NCBI RefSeq assembly: GCF_014838745.1
Contig: NZ_JABUXR010000002.1
Location: 116,011 to 180,010, forward strand
DNA: 64,000 bases
Source: Limosilactobacillus urinaemulieris
GTDB taxonomy: Bacteria > Bacillota > Bacilli > Lactobacillales > Lactobacillaceae
Reading direction: 5' to 3'
Part shown: piece by piece, positions 45,566 through 54,063 of the stretch
Position numbering within the stretch: position 1 is the stretch's first letter
How the letters are laid out: each line of letters opens with the position of its first letter
The notes under the pieces: generated by a model
Databases searched by the model: none
The model's input: only the letters and a program-made list of their open reading frames with translations
What the model was told of the DNA's origin: nothing
Position numbers and translations under genes: made by a program

Positions 45566-46303
45566 CTATTCAGCATCTTCTGGTAGCTGACCAGCTTCAT
45601 AGATATCCGCAACATCATCGTTAGCAGTCAACTCGTCAATAAGATGGTTATATTGCTTAACCTTATCTTCTGGAACTGCAGTCCGGTTTTGTGGAATCAT
45701 GGTTACTTCAGCAGTATCCAGTTCGTAACCCTTTTCTTGTAAAGCATCACGAACACTAGTCATATTACTTGGATCAGTGAAGATTTGGAACTTTTCGTCG
45801 CTTGCCTTCATGTCATCTGCACCTGCATCAAGTGCATCTATTAACATATCATCTTCACTCTTATCAAGGCCATCACGAAGGACTTCAATTAATCCTTTCC
45901 GGTCAAACATGTATGAAACTGAACCGCTAGCACCAAGCGAACCTCCCGCATGGGTAAATGCTGAACGTACCGCAGCAGCAGTCCGGTTCTTGTTATCAGT
46001 CAAAGCAGATACCATTACAGCAACACCACCTGGGGCGTAACCTTCATAGGTAACTTCTTCAAACTTTGCGCCACCGATACCAGAAGCCTTAGCAATTGCC
46101 CGATCAATGTTCTTCTTTGGCATGTTAGCGGCGTGTGCCTTATCAATTACCAAACGTAATTGAGCATTGTTCGCTGGATCAGGGTCACCTGCTTTAGCTG
46201 CTTGGTATAAGTCACGTGAAATCTTTTGGAAAATCTTACCACGCTTAGCATCTTGGGCGTTTTTCCGTCCCTGAATGTTATGCCATTTTGAATGTCCTGA
46301 CAT
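45566..46303 (-). CDS. yebC: YebC/PmpR-family protein (TACO1 type)
   Basis: 245 residues. [20 protein letters not shown], the [16 protein letters not shown] segment and [16 protein letters not shown] are invariant family blocks. YebC was named a transcription regulator; recent work shows that YebC-type proteins help translation of proline-rich stretches. Single-gene unit with its own terminator; comGA follows. Confidence 0.94.
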   Translation of the reverse strand: MSGHSKWHNIQGRKNAQDAKRGKIFQKISRDLYQAAKAGDPDPANNAQLRLVIDKAHAANMPKKNIDRAIAKASGIGGAKFEEVTYEGYAPGGVAVMVSALTDNKNRTAAAVRSAFTHAGGSLGASGSVSYMFDRKGLIEVLRDGLDKSEDDMLIDALDAGADDMKASDEKFQIFTDPSNMTSVRDALQEKGYELDTAEVTMIPQNRTAVPEDKVKQYNHLIDELTANDDVADIYEAGQLPEDAE

Positions 46304-46375
46304 TACTGACTCCTCTTTTCTTAATTAATGTGATAAACAGGTAGATTTTAGCAGATCTCCTTCTGAAATTCAAGG

Positions 46376-47212
46376 TCACCGTCTTTTTAAGACTCCCCTA
46401 ACTATTCGCCAACCAAATAAAACAATCGTGAATATTAGGAGGATTAACCAAGAACTGATTGCTTGGGAATGGAAATCCGTCCCTAACTGAGCTGTAAAGG
46501 AGCTAAAATCCGGATAGTTACTTCCAATCTGATTGACAATTTCTCCCAGACCAAGGATTAAAACATAAGTAATTAGTGAACTCCACAAGCCAACCCACGA
46601 AAATGATCGAATAAAGTACTTCCTTAAAACTGCAACTAGGATCATTAATCCTAAACCAATTGCGGAGATTAAGGCAATTACATGATCAACCGTTTTGGCA
46701 ATTGAGATCATACTAGTAAATTGCTTAACCTGTGAAGTATTTAACTGACTATTAATCGCACTTGCAACTTCACCGCTAACACCAGAAGTCATTGAATTAG
46801 TAACCCCAGCAGATATTCCATACCTTGCAGCCATTTGTGAAGCTGAATTATCAACATTATTTATTACCGGTTGCAAGTTAAGTTTAATTTTTTTCCCAGA
46901 ATAAACCTGATCAACAGCTTGAGTAACCAGTTTATTCGCCTCTTTATCAGATAAAGCTGTAGTTGATATTCCATACTGCGATAGGTTACTATTAACAGTT
47001 TCCATTAACGTTGACGATAAGTTCGAGCGAGAAATTTCGTGGTTAATGAATCGTGCATTCAGGAATGTTTGGTTTAAAATTAACGCGATCATTAATAAAA
47101 CAACTAAAATTGTTCCCCAAACAATCACTAGCGGATGACGATGTGGCTGTTCCAAACCATTGTTTAGCGTTTTTGGTTGCTGTTTACGACGAATTGCACT
47201 TCGCGTTTCCAC
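46376..47212 (-). CDS. Membrane protein of unknown function downstream of ccpA
   Basis: About 278 residues. One helix near the N-terminus (LVIVWGTILVVLLMIALIL), an extracytoplasmic region of about 130 Ser/Asn/Thr-rich residues, then three to four helices at the C-terminus. The start is unsure: GTG 47210-47212 lies 7 bases past the ccpA stop, whereas the longer frame to ATG 47263 overlaps ccpA by 44 bases. I recognise no family. Its place right after ccpA suggests co-transcription. Confidence 0.65.
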   Translation of the reverse strand: METRSAIRRKQQPKTLNNGLEQPHRHPLVIVWGTILVVLLMIALILNQTFLNARFINHEISRSNLSSTLMETVNSNLSQYGISTTALSDKEANKLVTQAVDQVYSGKKIKLNLQPVINNVDNSASQMAARYGISAGVTNSMTSGVSGEVASAINSQLNTSQVKQFTSMISIAKTVDHVIALISAIGLGLMILVAVLRKYFIRSFSWVGLWSSLITYVLILGLGEIVNQIGSNYPDFSSFTAQLGTDFHSQAISSWLILLIFTIVLFGWRIVRGVLKRR

Positions 47213-47219
47213 GATCTTA

Positions 47220-48227
47220 TTAACCCCGTCGTGTGGATTGTCGTTCAATAATTCCGTGATCAAGAATTACATCGTCAGTGTCGCTAACCTCGCCATCCAT
47301 CATCTTCGTTAAGAGTCGCATTGAAATTGCACCAATGTCGTAAAGGGGTTGTGTGATTGAGGTTAAGGTTGGCCGAGTAATCTTGGCATATGTTGTATCG
47401 TTCGAAGTAACAATTTCAAAGTCATCGGGAACATTAACACCATTATCAGTCAAGCCATTTAGGAGTCCAGCAGCTAGATCGTCATCACTAACGTAAGCAG
47501 CCTTAATCCCCTGTTCCATTAAGTGATCAGCTTGTTGATAGGCGCGATTATAATCACCATTTGTCTCGATCACGTATTTAGACTCAAATGGAATTCCATG
47601 TTCTGCCAATGCCTCTTTATATCCAGCTAACCGGTACTTAGAGTTAATTGAATAGTCAAGAGAACTAACAACAAAAGCAACTCGATCATCATTATGATCT
47701 AACAAGTAATTTGTTGCCTCCTTAGCAGCACTCTGATAGTCAATCCGAACTGTTGCAAGCTTATCATCGTTAACAATAGAGCCAGCAACAACTACCGGAG
47801 TATTGGAAGCTGCAAATTCTTGCTGTAACTCAGCTGACATATCATGACCCATAAAGATAATCCCATCAACTTGTTTTGCAAGTAAACCACGAGCAACCTT
47901 TAAAATCTTATCATCATTAAAGTCTGAATTAGTCAAGATAATATTGTACTTGTACATGGTTGCAATATCATCAATTCCTAAGGCAAGTTCGGCAAAGTAT
48001 GGGTTAGTAACACTAGGAATGATTACCCCAACCGTTGTTGTCTTCTTTGAAGCTAAACCACGAGCAACCGCATTAGGCCGATAGTTTAACTTTTTAATAA
48101 CATCAAGAACCTTTTGACGAGTTTCAGGTTTAACATTTGGGTTCCCATTTACTACCCGTGAAACGGTAGCCATTGAGACTCGTGCTTCTCGCGCTACAGT
48201 ATAAATAGTAACTGCTTGTTTCTCCAT
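47220..48227 (-). CDS. ccpA: Catabolite control protein A
   Basis: 335 residues, LacI/GalR family. The helix-turn-helix is VTIYTVAREARVSMATVSRVVNG with the hinge RPNAVARGLASKKT, and the effector domain is intact. AAAGGG lies 9 bases before ATG 48225-48227. CcpA with HPr-Ser-P represses or activates carbon-use genes at cre sites. ytxGH upstream is the usual neighbour in Bacillus. Confidence 0.95.
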   Translation of the reverse strand: MEKQAVTIYTVAREARVSMATVSRVVNGNPNVKPETRQKVLDVIKKLNYRPNAVARGLASKKTTTVGVIIPSVTNPYFAELALGIDDIATMYKYNIILTNSDFNDDKILKVARGLLAKQVDGIIFMGHDMSAELQQEFAASNTPVVVAGSIVNDDKLATVRIDYQSAAKEATNYLLDHNDDRVAFVVSSLDYSINSKYRLAGYKEALAEHGIPFESKYVIETNGDYNRAYQQADHLMEQGIKAAYVSDDDLAAGLLNGLTDNGVNVPDDFEIVTSNDTTYAKITRPTLTSITQPLYDIGAISMRLLTKMMDGEVSDTDDVILDHGIIERQSTRRG

Positions 48228-48275
48228 ATTGATAGCCCTTTCTTTACTGTTTTTATTTGTTTTCATAACCACATT

Positions 48276-48313
48276 AATATAGCAGATCAATATTCTTTTG
48301 GCAAACGTTATCA
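48276..48313 (-). promoter_or_regulatory. ccpA promoter with an overlapping cre site
   Basis: Minus strand -35 TTGCCA (48299-48304), exact 17-base spacer and -10 TATATT (48276-48281). On the plus strand GGCAAACGTTATCA (48300-48313) matches the cre consensus TGWAANCGNTNWCA at all but two defined positions and covers the -35 box, which suggests that CcpA represses itself. Confidence 0.65.
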
Positions 48314-48450
48314 TAAAAAAATTTAACTTTCAATTAGTTAATGATGCGGGATTATCAGATCTAAAAAGGCCAATAACACCACTTTTTGATATTATCAGTC
48401 TTAATCGCTTTTATTGTTGATTGATTCTTCGTTAAATTAAAAGTCACTGA

Positions 48451-48906
48451 CTAGTCCTTATCAGTTTTACTTTCTTCAGCTGAATCACTCTTAGAATCTT
48501 GATTATCCGGTTTAGCTGATGCATTAGTTTGGTTTGTGGCATCAATGATGATATCAGGATCGCTGTTTTTAGCAAGTTGCTGCCGAATTTCTGCCGTTTC
48601 CTTATCGAAGTCATCATTAGTAAAGTGATCAACTACGTGATTTGCCTTACTTTTAACCTTATCTGCTGTCTTACTAAAACGACTACCTAAGTCATCTAAC
48701 TTTTCACTTGCATCATGTTCGGCTAGCTTTTCATCAATAATGTCAAGAGCATTTAATGCATAGTCAGTGGAAGCATCAGCAACTTCATTTACATATGAAT
48801 TAACATTTTTCTTAATATTATTTTTTTGCTTATCAGATAGACACTTCCATACAACATAAGTAGCGGCACCACCAAGGATGGTTCCTAACAATAAATTCTT
48901 ACTCAT
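48451..48906 (-). CDS. ytxH: YtxH-family protein
   Basis: 151 residues. The N-terminal helix LLLGTILGGAATYVVW with a glycine-rich core is the YtxH anchor; the rest is charged, helical, and ends in an Asp/Ser/Lys tail. Function unknown. It overlaps ytxG by one base (stop/start), and ytxG-ytxH next to ccpA is conserved in Firmicutes. Confidence 0.82.
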   Translation of the reverse strand: MSKNLLLGTILGGAATYVVWKCLSDKQKNNIKKNVNSYVNEVADASTDYALNALDIIDEKLAEHDASEKLDDLGSRFSKTADKVKSKANHVVDHFTNDDFDKETAEIRQQLAKNSDPDIIIDATNQTNASAKPDNQDSKSDSAEESKTDKD

Positions 48907-49337
48907 TATTCATCCATCTCCTTTGCCTTTTTTGTTTGTCGGTGCTGACGTATTTTTCGCCATGCGCTCATGACAACAGCTTGTGTTGCCAATTTGGTAA
49001 ATCCAGAAAATTTACTTTGGCGTTCTTCATGACGTTCAACAAAGTTATTAACCGCTTCGTTGACATTCGAAACACTCTGACCAACATCAGCAACTGCTTT
49101 AACTGCCGGATCAAGCTCAACAGATTTCTTATTCAAATCTTCCAACAAACTATTAGTATTTCCCAGCAGCTTTTCGGTTTCTTTGCTTAAAGTATCAACA
49201 TCATCTGATAAGACTTTAACTGATTCATTAGTCTCCTTAAGAACCTTACTTACTCGACTAAGTGAAATACAAGCAAAAACAACCAAAATAACGAATGCAA
49301 TTGCTGCAATAAGACCAGCTAATTCACCAATTGTCAT
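48906..49337 (-). CDS. ytxG: YtxG-like DUF948 protein
   Basis: 143 residues. An N-terminal membrane helix (LAGLIAAIAFVILVVFACI) followed by a long coiled coil (KVLKETNESVKVLSDDVDTL) with two further helical segments; this is the DUF948 pattern. The C-terminus is basic. Probably a membrane-anchored coiled-coil protein, function unknown. First gene of the ytxG-ytxH pair. Confidence 0.82.
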   Translation of the reverse strand: MTIGELAGLIAAIAFVILVVFACISLSRVSKVLKETNESVKVLSDDVDTLSKETEKLLGNTNSLLEDLNKKSVELDPAVKAVADVGQSVSNVNEAVNNFVERHEERQSKFSGFTKLATQAVVMSAWRKIRQHRQTKKAKEMDE

Positions 49338-49467
49338 TATTTATCCCCTTCCTATCAAGAAATCTCGATAATTCTACCCACATTAGTAGAATAGCATACC
49401 TAACTCCCATTCGACAATTGATCCAATGGCTTGTACAATAAAATAAGTATTTTTAAGGAGGAAAATA

Positions 49468-50337
49468 ATGAATTCGGTGCTTAACAAGCAAGTCCAACAG
49501 GTTACTAAAGTTTTTACTGACTTATCATGGCATGAAATTTCACAACATTTTTTTAGTCGATTACTCTTAATCGTAGTTACTCTTTTACTCTTCTGCGTCC
49601 TTCTCTGGTTAGGACGGTTAATTATCGATCACTTATTCGTTGAATCAAACCACGTTAAATTTCTCCAATCAAGTAACCGGGTTGCTACTATCCATGCCCT
49701 TACCTTAAACATCTATCGCTATACGTGTTATTTTTTTCTACTCTACGCCATTCTATCAGAAATTGGTGTTCCAGTCGGGACATTAATTGCTGGAGCTGGG
49801 ATCTTTAGTATTGCTTTAGGACTAGGTGCCCAAGGTTTTGTCAGTGATATGGTTACTGGCTTTTTCATCCTTTTAGAACAGCAGCTAGACGTCGGTGATG
49901 TTGTAAAGGTTGATTCAATCAAGGGAACAGTCACCGCACTTGGGCTCAGGACAACCCAAATTACAAGTAGTGATGGAACACTTAACTACATTCCCAATCG
50001 GAATATTACAACTGTGCAAAATTTTTCACGGAATAACATGGTCGCTAACGTTGATATTCGTATCTCTGCCAAGGCACCATTAGAAAAAATCGCTGAAATT
50101 ATTAGTGCAGAAAATAAAAAGTTGGTGGCCACCATCCCTGAGCTCCGTTCTACACCAGTAATTGTTGGCCCCGTTAATGTCGGTGGTCAACTAGTCTTTC
50201 GTGTTACAATTACCACGCAAAATGGCGTTCAGGATAAAATTGCTAGCCGCTTCCTTTCAGACTACTTAAAGGCATTACGAAAAGATAAAATTCCGCTAGG
50301 CTGGGATAATGAGTCTAGTCCAAGTCAAAATAGTTAA
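49468..50337 (+). CDS. mscS: Small-conductance mechanosensitive channel (MscS family)
   Basis: 289 residues. Three helices, with the pore-lining TM3 region IALGLGAQGFVSDMVTGFF rich in Gly/Ala, then the beta domain FILLEQQLDVGDVVKV and IPNRNITTVQNFSR. AAGGAGG lies 6 bases before the ATG. Releases solutes during hypo-osmotic shock. A probable promoter (TCGACA, 17 bases, TACAAT) lies at about 49412-49440. Confidence 0.93.
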   Translation: MNSVLNKQVQQVTKVFTDLSWHEISQHFFSRLLLIVVTLLLFCVLLWLGRLIIDHLFVESNHVKFLQSSNRVATIHALTLNIYRYTCYFFLLYAILSEIGVPVGTLIAGAGIFSIALGLGAQGFVSDMVTGFFILLEQQLDVGDVVKVDSIKGTVTALGLRTTQITSSDGTLNYIPNRNITTVQNFSRNNMVANVDIRISAKAPLEKIAEIISAENKKLVATIPELRSTPVIVGPVNVGGQLVFRVTITTQNGVQDKIASRFLSDYLKALRKDKIPLGWDNESSPSQNS

Positions 50338-50366
50338 AAAATTAAGTAACAGTAACGATGCAATAC

Positions 50367-50418
50367 AAAACAAGCTTCAAAGGTCCAGATTTACCAACCT
50401 TTTGAAGCTTGTTTTCTC
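50367..50418. terminator. Bidirectional terminator between mscS and cbpB
   Basis: Arms AAAACAAGCTTCAAAGG / CCTTTTGAAGCTTGTTTT (one bulge), loop about 14 bases. T-runs on both strands. Confidence 0.85.
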
Positions 50419-50436
50419 TTTTCATCCCGAATATTA

Positions 50437-50904
50437 CTATTTTTTCGGTATAACTTTATAGTCTTTCCCGAATTCATGCAAAGTATAACTAACTGCTTTT
50501 AGTAATTCTCGCCGTGTCACAATCCCACAAAACTGGTCCTGACGATCGACAACCGCCAAGAATGACTGATCAATCATTAAACGAAGATTCTCTTCGACAT
50601 CAAACGGATCCTGAATTATAGGCGTATTGGTTTGCATCACATCGGCAACCGTTAGTTCATTCAACTTATTAACGTTAATTTGCTCCGTTTCCAACAGCCG
50701 ATCAGTAATCATTGCTAAAGAAAGCTGCCCACGATAATGATTTTCATTATCAACAACGATAATTTTAGCATACCGATCTTTCGTCAATACTAAGAATGCA
50801 TGATCAAGGCTGTTATTAACATTCACCGTTGCTACTAAACTAGCAGGAATCATAAATTTTTCGCGGCGCTGAAGTAGTAATTTCTGGAGATGTTCTTCAA
50901 TCAT
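50437..50904 (-). CDS. cbpB: Cyclic-di-AMP-binding CBS-domain protein, CbpB/DarB-like
   Basis: 155 residues consisting of two CBS motifs (about 20-75 and 88-145: KFMIPASLVATV and VADVMQTNTPIIQ) plus short ends. The size and layout match DarB/CbpB, which in Bacillus and Listeria binds c-di-AMP and in its free form activates (p)ppGpp synthetase. The gene lies just after the phosphodiesterase-rdgB-murI cluster. Confidence 0.82.
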   Translation of the reverse strand: MIEEHLQKLLLQRREKFMIPASLVATVNVNNSLDHAFLVLTKDRYAKIIVVDNENHYRGQLSLAMITDRLLETEQINVNKLNELTVADVMQTNTPIIQDPFDVEENLRLMIDQSFLAVVDRQDQFCGIVTRRELLKAVSYTLHEFGKDYKVIPKK

Positions 50905-50935
50905 TAATTAGTCCACCCTTCATTTTTAATTAATT

Positions 50936-51458
50936 TTAAGAGCGATTAAATTCAAAATGTAGTTCAGAAATTGGCGAACAATTCCGGTTATAGTAATCAA
51001 CAATAAATTGCTTCTTTGTAATCTCTACAAGTGCAAATGTTCCCCCCAATTCGTGAGTATTCACCACGGGGAAGACTAATGCTCCCAGGATTGATAAAAA
51101 GGATCCCTGCATCCATTGAGACTGCTAATTGGTGAGTATGACCATAACAAACTACTTGCGCACCAAGTGATTGGGCTTTAAGCATTAATGGTGTTAATGA
51201 ATAATTAACCTGATCATGATCACCATGAACAACTAGGAATTTAGTGTCTTTAACCGTCAAAGTTAGCTGCGGAGGGTAATTTAAGCCCCAATCATTATTT
51301 CCCTTAACCGCCTGAAAATGAGTCATCTCGACAGAATCATTTGGTAATTCTGAATCACCACAATGGATCAAAACATCGACCTGCGTAGCGAACTCATCCT
51401 GAATCTCCTTCAAGATTTTTTGGTCGCCATGATTATCGCTAACAATTAATGCCTTCAT
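50936..51458 (-). pseudogene. YfcE/MJ0936-type phosphodiesterase, frameshifted near the C-terminus
   Basis: A metallophosphoesterase: VSDNHGD, IHCGDSE, GNND, VVHGDHD and YGHTHQL are all present. The frame 51458-50997 ends after SRIGGNICTCRDYKEAIYC. If one of the six G's at 51042-51047 is removed, translation continues as GGTFALVEITKKQFIVDYY and runs 24 more residues to a TAA at 50936-50938. So the gene has a +1 frameshift in a G-run that replaces the last strand of the domain, or the read is in error there. All catalytic residues lie upstream. Overlaps rdgB by one base. Confidence 0.85.
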
Positions 51459-52054
51459 TATTTATTCCACCATTCTGCAAAATGTTGAAGAAATTCTTCT
51501 AGTGCTTGTCCACGATGACTAATTGAATTTTTTTGTTCAGCAGTTAATTCTGCCATCGAGCAGTCAAATTTTTCGACATAGAATAATGGATCATACCCAA
51601 AGCCATTTTTGCCACGAGGACTTGTTAATATTCGCCCATCAACTCGACCATTAGCAACTAACTTGGCACCATCTGGTTTTAAAGCAACAATCGTAGTATG
51701 GAAGTGAGCTGTCCGCTTCATAGTAGGTACTCCTGATAATTCACAAAGCAACTTTTTATTATTTGCTTGATCATCATGATCGCCAGCATAACGTGCTGAA
51801 TGAACTCCTGGAGCACCATTCAGCGCATCAACCACTAATCCGGAATCATCTGCCATTACAGGAACGTTCAACTTTGCCATTACGGTTTGTGCCTTAATTG
51901 TGGCATTTTCTAAAAAGGTTGCCCCATTCTCATTGATCTTAATCGGTACCGAAAAATCAGCCAGTGTCTTCACATCAATATTATAGGGAGCAAACATTTC
52001 ACGATATTCACGTGCTTTCCCTTGGTTTTTAGTTGCGATTACTAGAGAATCCAT
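51458..52054 (-). CDS. rdgB: XTP/dITP diphosphatase
   Basis: 198 residues, Ham1 family. IATKNQGKAREYREMF, the catalytic ADDSGLVVDALNGAPG and VHSARYAG, and SHRGQALEEF at the end are all conserved. It removes XTP, ITP and dITP from the nucleotide pool. It shares one base with the murI stop and one with the phosphodiesterase start. This is the canonical copy; a divergent one is at 41947-42576. Confidence 0.95.
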   Translation of the reverse strand: MDSLVIATKNQGKAREYREMFAPYNIDVKTLADFSVPIKINENGATFLENATIKAQTVMAKLNVPVMADDSGLVVDALNGAPGVHSARYAGDHDDQANNKKLLCELSGVPTMKRTAHFHTTIVALKPDGAKLVANGRVDGRILTSPRGKNGFGYDPLFYVEKFDCSMAELTAEQKNSISHRGQALEEFLQHFAEWWNK

Positions 52055-52854
52055 TAATTTTCTCCTTCTAAATCCAAATTATTACAACTATCATAATGAC
52101 CATGTAACCACTTATCTGCACCAGCAATTAAATCATTGCGGTCACCAGTAGAATAGAGCTGATAACTAGCGGGATGCTGTGCTAATAGGTGTTCAGTGGT
52201 CAATAATTTTTTGACTTGGTTAACCGTTTCTAGTGCTGGATCGATTAACTTTACTTTGTTCCCCATCTTTTGCCTAATCTCATTGGCAAGAAACGGGAAA
52301 TGAGTACACCCTAAGATTAATGCATCCACTGGTTCCTGATCAAAGGATGCTAATTGTTGATCTACTATTTGCTGTGCTTCTCTGGTTCCAGTCTTACCAT
52401 GCTCAACAATCGCTACTAACGGTTGGGTTGCCTTACTAATCACTTTAACTTGAGAATCAAGCTTTTGTAATTCACGCACATAGGCACCATCCTTAGTAGT
52501 CGACTCAGTTGCGATAACGCCAATTCGTCTTGAATTACTTTCAATTGCAGCGGTTGCCCCAGGGTTAATTACACCAATAACTGGAATTGGCAGTTCCTTT
52601 TGGACGGTTGATAAAGCAGCTGCCGTAGCGGTATTACAGGCAATTACCATTAATTTTACCGGCTGTGCTGCTAAAAAGCGGCCAATTTTTAAAACTAGTT
52701 GGCGGACAAGTTCTTGTGATTTAGTACCGTAAGGGAAATGCCCCTCATCTCCAACAAAAATAACAGATTCATTGGGAAGTTCTCGTTGGATGACCCGGAC
52801 AACGGAAAGCCCCCCTAAGCCTGAATCCATTACCCCGATTGGTCGATTATCCAT
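52054..52854 (-). CDS. murI: Glutamate racemase
   Basis: 266 residues. DSGLGGLSVV, CNTATAAAL (first catalytic Cys), GVINPGATAAIE and GCTHFPFL (second Cys) are intact. ATG 52852-52854 has GAGG 8 bases upstream; an earlier GTG lies on the site. It makes D-glutamate for peptidoglycan. First gene of murI-rdgB-phosphodiesterase. Confidence 0.95.
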   Translation of the reverse strand: MDNRPIGVMDSGLGGLSVVRVIQRELPNESVIFVGDEGHFPYGTKSQELVRQLVLKIGRFLAAQPVKLMVIACNTATAAALSTVQKELPIPVIGVINPGATAAIESNSRRIGVIATESTTKDGAYVRELQKLDSQVKVISKATQPLVAIVEHGKTGTREAQQIVDQQLASFDQEPVDALILGCTHFPFLANEIRQKMGNKVKLIDPALETVNQVKKLLTTEHLLAQHPASYQLYSTGDRNDLIAGADKWLHGHYDSCNNLDLEGEN

Positions 52855-52997
52855 TTTATGCACCTCATTCTTTAGAAATCCTTGAAACTATATTATTTAA
52901 TTTTCTCAAATCTTTTGCAAGTTTTCGAGTAAAATCACCGTCTTTTCCTTAATTATTCAGTATAATAGTATTGATTCTTCAAAAGGAGTATTAATCA

Positions 52998-53510
52998 ATG
53001 AGCCAAAAGTTATATGATTCACTGCTAAATAGTCACAGGGGACTAATGAACGGAAGTCTTCGCGATGTTATTCTCCCCGCAATTCTTGGTAAAGAAACCG
53101 ATGAAATGCTTTACTGGATTGGAAAAGATGTCGCCAGACAATTTCCCGTTGGCTCGCTTGAGGATCTGCAACTAATCACCAGACAATTGGGATTCGGTGA
53201 ACTATCACTGCAAAAGAAAACCACTACTAGTCAACAATGGAAACTAAGCGGTCCCATTGTTCAAGAACGGATCAAGCAAAATGGCGAACAAACATCCTTT
53301 GGTCTTGAAATTGGATTCATCGCCCAAGAAATTGAGTTTCAACTAATGACCGTTGCTGAAGCTGAACTTAGTGAGCGAAAAAAGGACTGTATCTTCATCG
53401 AGGTTAAAAATGATCCGCAAAATAAAGCTGATAGTGAACGAACGGAGTTAATAACGTTCCTTGATCTTCACAACCGTCGATCCGCAAATGACAAGAAGCA
53501 GGATAATTAA
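52998..53510 (+). CDS. yslB: DUF2507 (YslB-like) protein
   Basis: 170 residues. LRDVILPAILGKETDEMLYWIGKDVARQFP and the QEIEFQL segment match the DUF2507/YslB family, with a V4R-like fold. Function unknown. AAAAGGAG lies 9 bases before the ATG, and a TATAAT -10 box lies upstream near 52960. Divergent from murI and followed by a shared terminator. Confidence 0.85.
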   Translation: MSQKLYDSLLNSHRGLMNGSLRDVILPAILGKETDEMLYWIGKDVARQFPVGSLEDLQLITRQLGFGELSLQKKTTTSQQWKLSGPIVQERIKQNGEQTSFGLEIGFIAQEIEFQLMTVAEAELSERKKDCIFIEVKNDPQNKADSERTELITFLDLHNRRSANDKKQDN

Positions 53511-53519
53511 GAGCTAACA

Positions 53520-53565
53520 AAAAACCGGCTGAGAAAAAGCAAAATGTTTTTCTCAGCCGGTTTTC
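53520..53565. terminator. Bidirectional terminator between yslB and trxA
   Basis: Perfect arms AAAACCGGCTGAGAAAAA / TTTTTCTCAGCCGGTTTT with an 8-base loop. T-runs on both strands. On the minus strand it is the first terminator after trxA, leaving a 3' untranslated region of about 95 bases. Confidence 0.92.
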
Positions 53566-53660
53566 GTTAGCTATGTCCCCTGATTTACTAAGCCTCACCA
53601 TAAAAGTTCGAATAGCCCAGTTTAGATCGTAACCAGCGACTTCTTTAATCAATGCTTAGC

Positions 53661-53978
53661 TTAAGCATTCTCATATTGTTCAAGCAATTGCTTCAATTGT
53701 TCCTTTGAGTGATAACCCACTACTTTATCCACTACCTTACCATCCTTCTTAATCAGTAAGGTTGGGATACTCATGATTTGAAACTCTTGAGGTACCTGAC
53801 GGTTTTGGTCAACATCCATCTTTGTAAAGTGAACATTTGGCATTTCTTCTGATAAGTTTTCAATTACTGGTGACTGCATCCGACAAGGGCCACACCAAGT
53901 TACCCAAAAATCAGTTAAACTTACACCAGTAGAAGTATCTTGTTCAAAGGTTTGATCCGTTGTTACTTTAACAGTCAT
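53661..53978 (-). CDS. trxA: Thioredoxin
   Basis: 105 residues. Active site DFWVTWCGPCRM, cis-Pro segment IMSIPTLLI. The start ATG 53976-53978 has GAGGAGG 7 bases upstream; a longer frame to 54008 overlaps it. Reduces protein disulfides with thioredoxin reductase. Third gene after cvpA-mutS2, the common lactobacillal order. Confidence 0.96.
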   Translation of the reverse strand: MTVKVTTDQTFEQDTSTGVSLTDFWVTWCGPCRMQSPVIENLSEEMPNVHFTKMDVDQNRQVPQEFQIMSIPTLLIKKDGKVVDKVVGYHSKEQLKQLLEQYENA

Positions 53979-54063
53979 ATTAAATTCCTCCTCGATTGAT
54001 TTACCCATAGTATATCAAAGTCTGCCAATCTTGTCAGATAATATGCTTACTTTTTAGAAGTAT

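Noticed and set aside
53404-53652. Minus-strand open frame of 82 codons between trxA and yslB
   Set aside because: It crosses the strong terminator and the 3' end of yslB; no start site. Its first part (MIKEVAGYDLNWAIRTFM) looks protein-like, so a gene remnant cannot be fully excluded.
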